A model generated the notes under the pieces. That model searched no databases and had not been told where the DNA came from. It worked only from the letters and a program-made list of their open reading frames with translations. Positions 8,619 to 17,730 of a DNA stretch of 40,559 nt are shown here, in pieces (the first letter of the stretch is position 1; each line of letters opens with the position of its first letter). The position numbers were made by a program, and so were the translations under genes. Source of the stretch: an uncultured Gammaproteobacteria bacterium (GTDB lineage: Bacteria > Pseudomonadota > Gammaproteobacteria > Pseudomonadales > Pseudohongiellaceae); the NCBI GenBank assembly GCA_913058135.1, contig CAJXPR010000020.1, positions 1 through 40,559 on the forward strand, in the 5' to 3' direction.

Positions 8619-8957
8619 TTGGGATTGTTATCTATAGTCATTTCGATAGTGTTAACCCTACCGATGGTGGAAGAGGCGATCCCACCAGGCACGGAAAGAG
8701 CAGTTGTCGAAGCCTATTTCTCTGAGATAGGCGCACCAAGTTTTTGGATACCTCGTGACGCCAACGAACCTGCAGCTAGTAATTTCCCATGGCGTGAAGA
8801 TGAGGTAGGAGTGATATCGAGCGGAGCTATTCGCAATGTTAAAGAGCACTGGTGGTGGCCCTCTTTCGGCAGAATCATGATCATCCATGTGGGGATTTCA
8901 GCGGATGGGTGTGTAACACAACTCCAGTTTCAACAACATATGAGCGGCTGGCCTTGA
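8619..8957 (+). CDS. Small WWPSFG/GWP protein, copy 2 (unknown function)
   Basis: 112 residues, diverged paralogue of the preceding gene. It shares an N-terminal hydrophobic segment (LLSIVISIVLTLPMV), IPPGTERAVVEAYF, HWWWPSFG, a strand ending IS-DG-V and the terminal GWP. The start is TTG at 8619, 8 bases after AGGGA; no ATG fits. The two genes are 33 bases apart and probably co-transcribed. Low identity outside the shared motifs means the duplication is old even if the pair arrived together. Base composition is A+T-rich like copy 1. Function unknown. Confidence 0.72.
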   Translation: MGLLSIVISIVLTLPMVEEAIPPGTERAVVEAYFSEIGAPSFWIPRDANEPAASNFPWREDEVGVISSGAIRNVKEHWWWPSFGRIMIIHVGISADGCVTQLQFQQHMSGWP

Positions 8958-9003
8958 ACGTCGAGATCATCAATGTGACAGTTAATGGACAAGGAGTACC
9001 GCT

Positions 9004-9966
9004 ATGAAACACAAAAACAAGTACAGAGCGTTTTTGTTGGCAGCTCTACTGATGAGCGGTAACACCCTCCTCGCAGCAGAACTGTCCAACAGCAGAATCC
9101 TCGGCGCGCTACCACCGTACTTCGACAACATCGGCATTGTCAGATACATCGATATGGACGCAGGCACCGTAGTCGGCTCAGAGTTTCTCCGCGAGGCGCC
9201 AGCAGCGATGCCGCCCCCACCCAGTGCGCTGCCAGTAGCCAACTACATCGCCGAGCGTCTGAATCTGGATGGTCTGTCCATCGCGGCCATCGCCCTCAGT
9301 AATGACGACGTATCCGCCAGCATGGACAGCACCGGTCGACGAAACTTCAGACTGTACGTTGCCGAGCACGATACAGGCAGACTGAAGCAGGCCATTGCAA
9401 GGCGCCCCGATATCGAGCAGGTAGACCACGCAGATTATGACGTCTATCGCGACAACACGCCGGGCAATCCGACCTACGTCGCATTTCTGAATGAAACGCT
9501 GCTCCTGGTGACCAGCAACGAGGAAGATATCAATGCGTCAGGGCCGGCGCTGCTGGCACAGGATACGCAGCCGGCACCGAACTGGTCGATGCTCAGTGCG
9601 GTAGAGATAGATGCGCCGGTTTTGATACTGCGTCACTTGCAATACCCGATGGTACCGCCGCCGGGTGCTGATGTGCCACATCATGAGGATTTTGTGCTGG
9701 GCATGTGGATATCGGACACCTCTGCGCCGGTATTCCAGATCGAGGCGTCGACGGACCTGGGTCATGAAGCTGCAGAGCACTACATCAGAACCGTCGGCGC
9801 CATTGAGGCGGTCGCCGGTCCTGACGGGATTGCCTTCAGTCTGGATCAGCCAGTCGCCGGGAATGACAACTACCCGGGCAGCCTGGAGTTGCTCCACAGT
9901 GAACTGGGCGATCACTATACCGATCTGATCTACTTCTGGCTGCTCGGCATCTGGTTTACGATATAG
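9004..9966 (+). CDS. Exported protein of unknown function
   Basis: 320 residues with a signal peptide (MKHKNKYRAFLLAALLMSGNTLLAA, cleaved near LAA-EL). The start is secure: AAGGAG at 8991-8996 is 7 bases upstream. The mature part alternates short strands and helices and contains a Pro-rich loop (APAAMPPPPSALP) at about residues 67-78. No cysteine pair, metal motif or known domain was recognised. The last residues are hydrophobic and aromatic (LIYFWLLGIWFTI), which could be a C-terminal membrane tail. Base composition returns to that of the chromosome. It is convergent with the DUF885 gene and separated from it by a hairpin. Confidence 0.75.
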   Translation: MKHKNKYRAFLLAALLMSGNTLLAAELSNSRILGALPPYFDNIGIVRYIDMDAGTVVGSEFLREAPAAMPPPPSALPVANYIAERLNLDGLSIAAIALSNDDVSASMDSTGRRNFRLYVAEHDTGRLKQAIARRPDIEQVDHADYDVYRDNTPGNPTYVAFLNETLLLVTSNEEDINASGPALLAQDTQPAPNWSMLSAVEIDAPVLILRHLQYPMVPPPGADVPHHEDFVLGMWISDTSAPVFQIEASTDLGHEAAEHYIRTVGAIEAVAGPDGIAFSLDQPVAGNDNYPGSLELLHSELGDHYTDLIYFWLLGIWFTI

Positions 9967-9975
9967 CGCGATAGA

Positions 9976-10002
9976 ACCAGGCCCCGTATCAGGAGGCCTG
10001 GT
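9976..10002. terminator. Possible bidirectional terminator hairpin between convergent genes
   Basis: ACCAGGCC (9976-9983) and GGCCTGGT (9995-10002) form a perfect 8-bp stem with an 11-base loop in the 71-base gap between two convergent genes. No T-run follows on either side, so efficiency is doubtful. Confidence 0.45.
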
Positions 10003-10037
10003 GCAAATCAGTCAATGACAGTCCGTGGAAGCCGGCC

Positions 10038-11918
10038 TCAGCTGCGCGCCTGCACCTCTTCAATCCACTGGTTCACCCGTCGCTCCAGCAAATGCAGCGG
10101 CATGGCACCACCCAGCAGGATGGTGTCGTGGAACTCGCGGATATCAAAATCGTCACCCAGTGCTTCGCGTGCAGTTTCGCGCAGTTCCAGGATCTTGATC
10201 ATGCCGATCTTGTAGGATGTCGCCTGCGCCGGCATCACGATGTAGCGCTGTACTTCCGTGGTGATTGCCGCCAAAGGCACAGAAGAGTTAGCCGCGAAGT
10301 AGTCAATGGCTTCCTGCTCGGTCCAGCCTTTGGAGTGCAGCCCGGTATCAACCACCAGACGGATGGCACGCCACATTTCCGAGGTCAGACGACCAAACTG
10401 CGAGTAGGGGTCTTCGTAAGTGTCCGGCATTTCACTGGCCAGACGCTCGGAATACAGACCCCAGCCTTCGGAGTAGGCGGTAAAACCGGCCTGGGTGCGG
10501 AAGCGTGGCATGTCTTCCAGTTCCTGTGCGATGGAAATCTGCATGTGGTGGCCAGGCAGGCCTTCGTGATAGGCAATCACTTCCATCTCGGACTTGGGCA
10601 TGGCATTCATGTCAGACAGATGCGCATAGTACACACCGGGGCGTGAGCCGTCGGGCGTGCCGGGGTAATAGTGCTGTGGGGCGCCATCCTGTTCACGGAA
10701 GGCTTCCACGCGACGTACCACCAGGTCAGCCTGCGGCAGGGTGGCAAAGTAGTTGGGCAGCTGCGCTTTGATGTTCTCGATGGCTGCCGTGGCATCATCG
10801 ATATAGGCCTGACGACCTTCATCATTGTTGGGGTAATAGAAGCGTTCGTCATCGCGGGTTTCGCGCAGCATGACAAAAAATTCCTGCAGGGTGCCATCAA
10901 AGCCGGTGCTGTCCTTGACCGCTTCCATCTCACCGCGCAGACGGGCTACATCGGCCAGGCCGATTTCGTGAATCTCGTCAGCGGTCAGGTCAGTCGTGGT
11001 CTGGTTGGCCAGGCGGAACTCGTAATAAGCTTCGCCGTTGGGCTGAGACACCAGGCCGGTTGATACGTCCGGTACCTTGTCCATCTCTGACTCGGCCCAG
11101 GCAACGACGCGCTCAAAGGCGGGGCCAAATTCCTGGGTCAATGCAGTCTCGGTTCGCCCAAGCAGGGCATCCGCATCCGGTTGCTCCAGTTGGCCGGCGT
11201 CCACCAATGTCGCCAGGTTGTTCTTGGCAGCGGCCCAGATAGCGGAGTCGTCACCCTCGGTGAACGGCGCACCGGTGATCACATTCTGTGACTGGTCGAT
11301 GACCTTTTCCAGCGCAAAGCCGGGCGTGATCACACCGCGCTCGGCGGATTCTTCGGCGCGCTCAATCAGCTGATCCAGCGCACGCGCCGATTCCGATAGA
11401 CGGGATACAAAGGCTTCGTAATCCGACACATCTGCCACGTTGTGGAAGCTGATCAGGAAGGTCGGCAGAAAGCCCTGCGCGCCATTCATCTGCTCAAAGA
11501 CCAGACCGTTGTACTGGAACTCTGCGGCACGTGCCGCCTGTTCGTACTGGTAGGTCCAGATATCCCATGAGGTCTGCGCTTCCTGCGTCAGGGCATCGTA
11601 GTCAAACTCGCGCTGCATCTCCTCAACGCTTTGGCGCATCCACTCTACTTGCGCGTTCTCGGCCTCGACGGACATGTCGTCGATCTCGTCGTAACGCTCC
11701 TTGATGCCCTGGAAGGTCATGCCAATGGGGCTGAAATTGAGCTGTTCTTCGTATTTTTCGTCAAACCAGGCGTTAAGGCGCTCGGTTTCGGTCTGGGTCT
11801 CCGCTGGCGCAGATGTTTCTGCGCTGCTGGTCTCCGGCGCGGCCGGTGGTGTTGCCGGCTCGCCGCAGGCGGCAAGCATCAACAATAGCAGTGAAGCGAA
11901 CAGTGTTTTGTTCATCAT
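10038..11918 (-). CDS. DUF885-family lipoprotein, putative metallopeptidase
   Basis: 626 residues. The signal sequence ends in a lipobox (LLLLMLAAC-GEP), so the protein is probably lipid-anchored; the next 25 residues are a Pro/Ala/Glu-rich linker. The rest matches the DUF885 family, which has a gluzincin-like helix: YHEGLPGHHMQ (about residues 435-450) supplies the HExxxGH-type ligands, and a downstream SEGWGLYSE provides a further Glu. Family members are thought to be zinc-dependent peptidases, mostly without known substrate. The length is usual for the family. No strong Shine-Dalgarno is seen before the tandem ATGATG start. It is divergent from a lipoprotein hydrolase. Confidence 0.88.
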   Translation of the reverse strand: MMNKTLFASLLLLMLAACGEPATPPAAPETSSAETSAPAETQTETERLNAWFDEKYEEQLNFSPIGMTFQGIKERYDEIDDMSVEAENAQVEWMRQSVEEMQREFDYDALTQEAQTSWDIWTYQYEQAARAAEFQYNGLVFEQMNGAQGFLPTFLISFHNVADVSDYEAFVSRLSESARALDQLIERAEESAERGVITPGFALEKVIDQSQNVITGAPFTEGDDSAIWAAAKNNLATLVDAGQLEQPDADALLGRTETALTQEFGPAFERVVAWAESEMDKVPDVSTGLVSQPNGEAYYEFRLANQTTTDLTADEIHEIGLADVARLRGEMEAVKDSTGFDGTLQEFFVMLRETRDDERFYYPNNDEGRQAYIDDATAAIENIKAQLPNYFATLPQADLVVRRVEAFREQDGAPQHYYPGTPDGSRPGVYYAHLSDMNAMPKSEMEVIAYHEGLPGHHMQISIAQELEDMPRFRTQAGFTAYSEGWGLYSERLASEMPDTYEDPYSQFGRLTSEMWRAIRLVVDTGLHSKGWTEQEAIDYFAANSSVPLAAITTEVQRYIVMPAQATSYKIGMIKILELRETAREALGDDFDIREFHDTILLGGAMPLHLLERRVNQWIEEVQARS

Positions 11919-12066
11919 AAAAAAGTCCGGGAAAAGTCGTCAGAATTGGATAGCGTCGCAGTGACGCTGCTGCGTCGATTATCGCGCAGGCCCTTATTGA
12001 TCTCAAGCATGCATATTGCTAACGTAAAATCTCCCGCCCCAGACGCTGCCAGGGAGGTACAGGACA

Positions 12067-12984
12067 GTGCCAAAAAAATCCGCTCAAGGACGACGCTTTA
12101 CAGGATTCACCAGATTCCTGGGTTTTACCCTGGCCAACTGTCTGTTGGTATCCTGTTCTACGCATCGCGGCGCCCCCGGTGTCGAGCTTGAGCTGCCGGA
12201 TACCCGTTATCGGGTGCTGGAGCCACAACGCTTTACGCCGCAGAACTGGGCCGAAGCCTTATATGCCACGGTGTATCAGCCCGAAGGGCCTGGCCCTCAT
12301 CCTGCGGTATTGCTTTCTCACGGCGGCGGCTGGCAAAGCTTTTCTCCAGACTCCATTGCCGGCACTGCCGAATATCTGGCCGAACGGGGCTTCGTGGTGG
12401 TCAACATCGAACACCGCTTCGCCCCCGAGTATCGTTTTCCGGCGCAATTGCATGATGTGCAACAGGCCATGCACTGGGTACACGACAATGCCGCGCGCCT
12501 GGCGATTGATCCGGAAAACATCGGGGCATTCGGGTTCTCCGCCGGCGCCCATCTGCTGAGTCTGATGGCCGTGGTGGCAGGTCAGGGTGGCCCACTGGAT
12601 GAACATTACGGCGGGTTGCGGACCCGGCCGGCTGCGGTCGTGGCAGGCGCCACGCCCACGGATCTGCGCAAGTGGCAGGAAGGCAGGCTGGTCGAGGCTT
12701 TTATCGGTGGAACGCAGGCGGAAATGCCCGATGCCTACGCCATGGCGTCACCCGTCGTGCATGTTCATGCCGATGCGCCGCCATTTTTTATTTTTCACGG
12801 CACCTGGGACCATCTGGTGCCGGTTGATCACGCCACCGATTTCCAAGAGGCCCTGCAGGAAGCCAGCATCACCACAGAGCTTTACCTGCAGCATCTGCGG
12901 GGACACTACGCCAGTTTCATTTTCCGCGGCGGTGCCGTGCAAGAGGGAACGCAGTTCCTGTACCGGCATCTGCGCGAGGATTAA
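12067..12984 (+). CDS. Alpha/beta hydrolase lipoprotein (esterase, BD-FAE/HSL type)
   Basis: 305 residues with an N-terminal basic, hydrophobic signal and lipobox (LANCLLVSC), so a putative lipoprotein. The hydrolase core shows the oxyanion motif SHGGGW (about residue 95), the nucleophile elbow GFSAG (Ser about residue 159), an Asp in GTWDHLVP and a His in RGHYASF, a complete catalytic triad. The HGGGW plus GFSAGAH combination places it with bacterial carboxylesterases acting on small or acetylated esters; the substrate is unknown. The start is GTG at 12067 after AGGGAGG (12051-12057). Its stop codon shares the bases TTAA with the stop of convergent ubiA. Confidence 0.88.
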   Translation: MPKKSAQGRRFTGFTRFLGFTLANCLLVSCSTHRGAPGVELELPDTRYRVLEPQRFTPQNWAEALYATVYQPEGPGPHPAVLLSHGGGWQSFSPDSIAGTAEYLAERGFVVVNIEHRFAPEYRFPAQLHDVQQAMHWVHDNAARLAIDPENIGAFGFSAGAHLLSLMAVVAGQGGPLDEHYGGLRTRPAAVVAGATPTDLRKWQEGRLVEAFIGGTQAEMPDAYAMASPVVHVHADAPPFFIFHGTWDHLVPVDHATDFQEALQEASITTELYLQHLRGHYASFIFRGGAVQEGTQFLYRHLRED

Positions 12985-13883
12985 ACGCCCAATACCACGC
13001 CGACAAACACCGCCAGACCCACCCAGTGATTGTTGAGGAAGGCCTTGAAGCAGCCGTCGGTGTCACGGTGACGGATCAGCCAGTGCTGGTAAACAAACAG
13101 CCCGGCGGCAGCCAGCAGGCTCAGGTAATAGAGTCCGGACAGCTGGAATTGCCCACCGGCCAGGAACAGCGCAAACAGGAACATGCCCTGCAGCGCGCCA
13201 ATCATCATGCGATCAGCGTCGCCGAACAGAATGGCCGTGGATTTGACGCCGATCTTCAGATCGTATTCGCGGTCGACCATGGCGTACTGGGTGTCGTAGG
13301 CAACGGTCCACAGACAGTTGGCGACATACAGCACCCAGGCAGTGGTGGGCGGCAACTCACCGGTCTGTGCGGTGAAGGTCATCAGGATGCCCCAGGAAAA
13401 CGCCATGCCCAGCACGACCTGCGGCAGGTGAGTGTAACGCTTCATGAACGGGTAGGCGGCTGTCAACACCACGGCGCCGAACGACATCCAGATGGTCAGC
13501 ATATTGGTGAACAGCAGCAGCACAAAGGCTGCCAGGCACAGGCCCAGAAAACACAACACGGCTTCTTTGCGGGTGACCTGACCGGTGACAATGGCGCGAT
13601 TCTCGGTGCGCAGCACATCGCCGTCAATGTTGCTGTCGGCAAAGTCATTGATGCAGCAGCCAGCGGAGCGCATCAACAGCGTGCCCAGGGCAAAAATAAA
13701 CAGCAGGTGCCAATGTGGCCAGCCGTTTGCGGCCAGCCACAGAGCACCCAACGTGGGCCATAACAGCAGCAGGGTACCGATGGGTTTGTCCAGCCGGGTC
13801 AGCAGAATGAATGCCGGCAGACGTGCATGCACGCGCGGCAGATATTTTTGTAACTGATCGTTGATATAGGCTGCCGGTCGCAT
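12981..13883 (-). CDS. ubiA: 4-hydroxybenzoate octaprenyltransferase
   Basis: 300-residue integral membrane prenyltransferase that attaches the polyprenyl tail to 4-hydroxybenzoate in ubiquinone synthesis. Two Asp-rich motifs that bind Mg-diphosphate are visible: NDFADSNIDGDV (about residues 79-90) and DTQYAMVDREYDLKIG (about 197-212), followed by KSTAILFGD. About eight hydrophobic segments are present, as in the family. No ubiC is adjacent; instead it follows the HDOD gene by 20 bases and is probably the last gene of the spoT-recG transcription unit. It overlaps the convergent hydrolase by 4 bases. Confidence 0.96.
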   Translation of the reverse strand: MRPAAYINDQLQKYLPRVHARLPAFILLTRLDKPIGTLLLLWPTLGALWLAANGWPHWHLLFIFALGTLLMRSAGCCINDFADSNIDGDVLRTENRAIVTGQVTRKEAVLCFLGLCLAAFVLLLFTNMLTIWMSFGAVVLTAAYPFMKRYTHLPQVVLGMAFSWGILMTFTAQTGELPPTTAWVLYVANCLWTVAYDTQYAMVDREYDLKIGVKSTAILFGDADRMMIGALQGMFLFALFLAGGQFQLSGLYYLSLLAAAGLFVYQHWLIRHRDTDGCFKAFLNNHWVGLAVFVGVVLGV

Positions 13884-13903
13884 GCGTGGTTCCAGGACGG
13901 GGT

Positions 13904-15187
13904 TCAGATCGACATCTGGTCGGCGATCAGGGCGATGTCAGCCGACAGCACCAGTTTGCCGATCAACGCTTCGCAGCGTTCACGATCCAGACCGCAGCGC
14001 TCATACATGGCATCGCTGACGGGCTCCGGCGGGGCGTCGCCGATGCCATGCTGGCGGAACAGCCGCATGGCAATGAAGATCAGGTTGGCATAGACCGCGT
14101 GTGGGCCGGTGTACTCGCCATCCTGCTGGTAGCGCAAGGCAGTGGAGACTTCTTCGGGCATATTCCACGACTGCATCAGCCAGGCGCTGATCTGTTCGCG
14201 GCTGATACCAATGAGGTGTTTTTCAATGGCTACATGGCTGATCTCGGGATTGGCTTCGGTGTAACGGCAAATCGTCGAGAAATGTTCCGGGAAGGTGTGT
14301 GCCAGCACCAGGTAGCCAAAATTGTGCAGCAGGCCGGACAGGTAGATCATACCCTGGCGTGGTCGTTTGCTGGCCGGCACCATCCGCGCCATGGCTTCCA
14401 CGGCCGTGGAGCAGTACACCGCCTGCAGCCAGTAGGGCGTAAAGCCGGCACTCTGGTCCTTGGGCACGTCAACGGTTTTACCCAGAATCAGACCGATGGC
14501 CAGATTACTGACCAGATCAAAACCCAGCACGCGGACAATGGCGTCCTGCACCGAACGGATTTTACCAGGTGCAGCATAATAGGGCGATGACGCCCAGCTG
14601 ACGACCTGCGCAGCCAGACTGGGGTCGGCCTCAACAATACTGGTCAGCTCGGTTACCGTGGCATTGGGGTTGGCACGCAGGGCCAGAATACGATCGGCGG
14701 TGGCTGACAGTGGCGGTATTTCCAGCGTTTCATCCAGGCGCTGGCGAATACGCAGTGACGTGAAATGCCGAATGGAATCACTGATCTGCTGGGTGTCATG
14801 TTCAGCTTCCGGTAAATCCCGTTGCAAGTCGCTGGCGGCAAGCGTGAAGGCGATATGACGGATATTGACTTCGCGCGCGTGCAGGGTGTCACGTAGCGCT
14901 GACAGTGTCATGCCGTCCTCTGCCACGACCAGCGAGTCGTCAGCACTCAGCTTGCTGTCAATAAAGGTCGGCAGCACAAAAAAATCGCGGCACTCCTGCA
15001 GTGGCTGCAGGCGTCGACTGCGACTGGCCGTGACAATGTCTTCCTGGGACACCGGCACGAACTGGCGTTCAGTCACACTTTGCAGGGTGCGCAGATCCAG
15101 CAGGGAGTCGGCGGGCAATATACATTGCACCAGGTTGCGGTCGTCCTTTAACAGAACGCAGCGCACTGCAGGTTTATAATCAGACAT
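13904..15187 (-). CDS. YbaK-like/HDOD domain fusion protein
   Basis: 427 residues. The N-terminal ~150 residues (MSDYKPAVRCVLLKDDRNLVQCILPADSLLDL...) resemble the YbaK/ProX aminoacyl-tRNA deacylase fold, with the FFVLPTFIDSKLSADDSLVV stretch. From about residue 160 there is an HDOD domain (LPPL...ADRILALRANPNATVTELTSIVEADPSLAAQVVSWASSPYY, then VLGFDLVSNLAIGL and LLHNFGYLVLAHTFPEHF). HDOD domains are HD-fold modules lacking most catalytic metal ligands and usually act in signalling. The same fusion beside recG is known in Pseudomonas. It overlaps recG by 8 bases, indicating coupled translation. The N-terminal domain call is by resemblance; tRNA editing activity is not shown. Confidence 0.85.
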   Translation of the reverse strand: MSDYKPAVRCVLLKDDRNLVQCILPADSLLDLRTLQSVTERQFVPVSQEDIVTASRSRRLQPLQECRDFFVLPTFIDSKLSADDSLVVAEDGMTLSALRDTLHAREVNIRHIAFTLAASDLQRDLPEAEHDTQQISDSIRHFTSLRIRQRLDETLEIPPLSATADRILALRANPNATVTELTSIVEADPSLAAQVVSWASSPYYAAPGKIRSVQDAIVRVLGFDLVSNLAIGLILGKTVDVPKDQSAGFTPYWLQAVYCSTAVEAMARMVPASKRPRQGMIYLSGLLHNFGYLVLAHTFPEHFSTICRYTEANPEISHVAIEKHLIGISREQISAWLMQSWNMPEEVSTALRYQQDGEYTGPHAVYANLIFIAMRLFRQHGIGDAPPEPVSDAMYERCGLDRERCEALIGKLVLSADIALIADQMSI

Positions 15188-17279
15188 TGCCGTAAAGTTC
15201 CCGGTCGCCGAGCCAGCGGATTACCAGCGGGTCGATATGTGAAGGATAGTCGTGTTCAATTGAATCTGCCGCTGATTTTACCGGATCAAGCAAGGCAGCG
15301 TCACGCGCCAAATCGGCAATTCTGAAACTCATCAGTCCAGTTTGCCGGGTCCCCAGCACCTGGCCCGGTCCGCGGATGGCCAGATCCTGCTCGGCAATGT
15401 AAAAACCGTCGTTGCTGTCGCGCACGATACCCAGGCGTTGCTTGCCCAGTTGAGACAACGGTGTCTGATACAGCAACAGGCAGTGGCTGGCCTTGGCACC
15501 ACGTCCGACGCGACCTCGCAACTGGTGCAGCTGTGCCAGACCCAGGCGTTCCGGGTTTTCGATAATCATCAGGCTGGCATTGGGCACATCAACGCCCACT
15601 TCGATCACGGTAGTGGCAACCAGCAAATGCAATTCTCCCTGTTTGAAGGCCGTCATCACCGCACTCTTGTCGGCGGGTTTCATGCGGCCGTGTACCAGGC
15701 CAATGGCCAGATCCGGCAACTGTGTCTGCAAGGCTGCCAGTGTCGCCTCTGCGGCCTGTGCCTGCAAGGCCTCGGATTCATCAATCAGTGTGCACACCCA
15801 GTACGCCTGATTGCCCTGCAGGCAGGCCTGGTGAATCCGCTCTATGACTTCGTCCCGGCGCTCATTGGAAATAATCACGGTATTGACTGGCGTACGTCCG
15901 GGCGGCAGTTCATCAAGCACGCTGCAGTCCAGATCGGCGTACGCACTCATGGCCAGCGTACGCGGGATGGGCGTGGCTGTCATCACCAGTTGATGTGGAA
16001 TGCTCCGTCCGGTATTGCCTTTTTCGCGCAGCGCCAGGCGCTGGTGCACACCAAAACGGTGTTGCTCGTCGATGATGATCAGGCCCAGATTCCTGAACTC
16101 GACACCCTCCTGAAACAGCGCGTGGGTGCCAACAGCGATCTTGCTGCTGCCGTCCTGCAGCGCCTGCAGCGTCTGCAGGCGCTGGCGGCCCTTGACCTTG
16201 CCGCTGAGCCAGCCCGGTTGCAGGCCCAGCGGTGCCAGCCATTGGCTGAAATTGACATAATGCTGTTCAGCCAGAATCTCGGTGGGCGCCATGATCACGG
16301 CCTGATAACCACTGTCCACGGCCTGTAACGCAGCGAGCGCTGCCACGACGGTTTTACCCGAACCGACATCGCCCTGCAGCAGGCGTAACATGGGCTGATT
16401 CAGTGAAAGGTCGTGACCGATCTCGCGACACACCCGGGTTTGGGCACCGGTCAGGGCAAACGGCAATTGCCGCAGAAAGGTCTGACTGAGCCGGCTATGA
16501 GTGGCCATCACCGGCGCCTGATGCTGTGCCGACCGCTGGCGCAGGCGTCGCAGGCACAGACGGTGGCTGAGCAACTCCTCAAAGGCCAGGCGTTGCTGGG
16601 CCGGATGCTCCCCACTAAGCAATTGCGCAACCGGGGCCTGCACCGGCGGGTGATGCAGATACTGCAGGGCCTCGGCCAGACCGGGAAACGCAAAGCGTTG
16701 CAGAATGTCAGCAGGAATCCAGTCGGGCAATGCCTGAGGCGATGCCAGCATCGCCAGGGCCTGATCGATGAGTTTGCGTAAACGGGTTTGCTGCAGGCCA
16801 TCGGTGGCTGGATAGATGGGCGTCAACCGGTCAGCCACCGGGGCGACTTCACCGGGTTTCAGCACCTGGTATTCCGGATGGTAGATTTCGTAACCGGTTT
16901 TGCCGCTGCGGATTTCGCCAAAACAGCGCAGCACATTGCCGGGGGCCAGCATTTTTTTCTGGGCCGCGCTGAAGTGGAAAAAGCGCAGGCTGATGATGCC
17001 GCCGGCATCCCTGATTTTGCAGACCAGGCTGCGGCGTCGGCCAAAATCCAGTTCACAGCTGAGGATCTCGCCTTCCAGCATGACGTCATCGCCCAGGCGC
17101 ACCCGGCCAATTGAGGCGATACGGGTGCGATCCTGATAACGCAGTGGCAAATGGAAAAGCAGATCCTGGACGGAATGAATGTGCAGCGTGGCCAGCCGTT
17201 CGGCCAGCCGTGCTGCGACACCGCTAAGCTGCGTTACCGGGATGTCGCTCAGTGCCACCGGGTCTGACACGGCGGACAA
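15180..17279 (-). CDS. recG: ATP-dependent DNA helicase RecG
   Basis: 699 residues; branch-migrating helicase that reverses stalled forks. The N-terminal wedge/OB domain (residues ~1-150) starts with LSGVAARLAERLATLHIHSVQDLLFHLPLRYQDRT, like E. coli. Helicase motifs: LLQGDVGSGKTVVAALA (Walker A, ~300-316), APTEILAEQH, IIDEQHRFG (DEQH box), TATPIPRT, ATTVIEVGVDVPNAS and QLRGRVGRG. The C-terminal FRIADLARDAALL is the usual RecG tail. The start appears to be TTG at 17279, 2 bases after the ridA stop, with no clear ribosome binding site of its own, so translation probably depends on ridA. An in-frame GTG three codons later is possible. Confidence 0.96.
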   Translation of the reverse strand: MSAVSDPVALSDIPVTQLSGVAARLAERLATLHIHSVQDLLFHLPLRYQDRTRIASIGRVRLGDDVMLEGEILSCELDFGRRRSLVCKIRDAGGIISLRFFHFSAAQKKMLAPGNVLRCFGEIRSGKTGYEIYHPEYQVLKPGEVAPVADRLTPIYPATDGLQQTRLRKLIDQALAMLASPQALPDWIPADILQRFAFPGLAEALQYLHHPPVQAPVAQLLSGEHPAQQRLAFEELLSHRLCLRRLRQRSAQHQAPVMATHSRLSQTFLRQLPFALTGAQTRVCREIGHDLSLNQPMLRLLQGDVGSGKTVVAALAALQAVDSGYQAVIMAPTEILAEQHYVNFSQWLAPLGLQPGWLSGKVKGRQRLQTLQALQDGSSKIAVGTHALFQEGVEFRNLGLIIIDEQHRFGVHQRLALREKGNTGRSIPHQLVMTATPIPRTLAMSAYADLDCSVLDELPPGRTPVNTVIISNERRDEVIERIHQACLQGNQAYWVCTLIDESEALQAQAAEATLAALQTQLPDLAIGLVHGRMKPADKSAVMTAFKQGELHLLVATTVIEVGVDVPNASLMIIENPERLGLAQLHQLRGRVGRGAKASHCLLLYQTPLSQLGKQRLGIVRDSNDGFYIAEQDLAIRGPGQVLGTRQTGLMSFRIADLARDAALLDPVKSAADSIEHDYPSHIDPLVIRWLGDRELYGNV

Positions 17280-17281
17280 GG

Positions 17282-17677
17282 TCAGACCGTTGCAGGCAGT
17301 ATCATGATGGCATCAATCTCGACCTGCACGCCGCGCGGCAGTGCCGAGACTTCAATGGTGGCGCGCGCCGGATAGGGCGTCTGGAAGTACTGCTGCATGG
17401 TGGTATTGACCACGGCAAAATGCCCCAGGTCGATCATGTAGATGGTCAGTTTGACGCAATCATCCAGGGTGCCGCCGGCCTCGACAGCCACAGCAGCCAG
17501 ATTGTCCAGTACCTGACGGGCCTGGGCCTCGATGTCACCTTCGACCACTTCCATGGTCGCCGGGTCCAGGGGAATCTGCCCGGACAGGAAAACCATATTG
17601 CCGCTTTTAATGGCCTGCGAGTAGGGCCCGATGGCCGAAGGTGCGCGTTCAGTCGAAATAGCCTGCTTGTCAGCCAT
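17282..17677 (-). CDS. ridA: RidA enamine/imine deaminase
   Basis: 131-residue YjgF/YER057c/UK114 protein that hydrolyses reactive 2-aminoacrylate and related imines made by PLP enzymes. The family signatures are APSAIGPYSQAI near the N-terminus, VFLSGQIPLDP in the middle and PARATIEVSALPRGVQVEIDAI near the end, including the Arg that binds the substrate carboxylate. AAGGA lies 7 bases before the ATG at 17677, so the frame upstream to 17704 is not used. It sits between spoT and recG, as in Pseudomonas; the product is a homotrimer in the family. Confidence 0.95.
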   Translation of the reverse strand: MADKQAISTERAPSAIGPYSQAIKSGNMVFLSGQIPLDPATMEVVEGDIEAQARQVLDNLAAVAVEAGGTLDDCVKLTIYMIDLGHFAVVNTTMQQYFQTPYPARATIEVSALPRGVQVEIDAIMILPATV

Positions 17678-17730
17678 GTTCAATTCCTTGTCAGTGTCAT
17701 GCATAGGGTTGGGTCAGTGACTGCTTGCGT

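Noticed and set aside
15342-16328. 328-codon plus-strand open frame
   Set aside because: Antisense shadow of recG, which has complete helicase motifs; the product looks like random reverse-strand translation.
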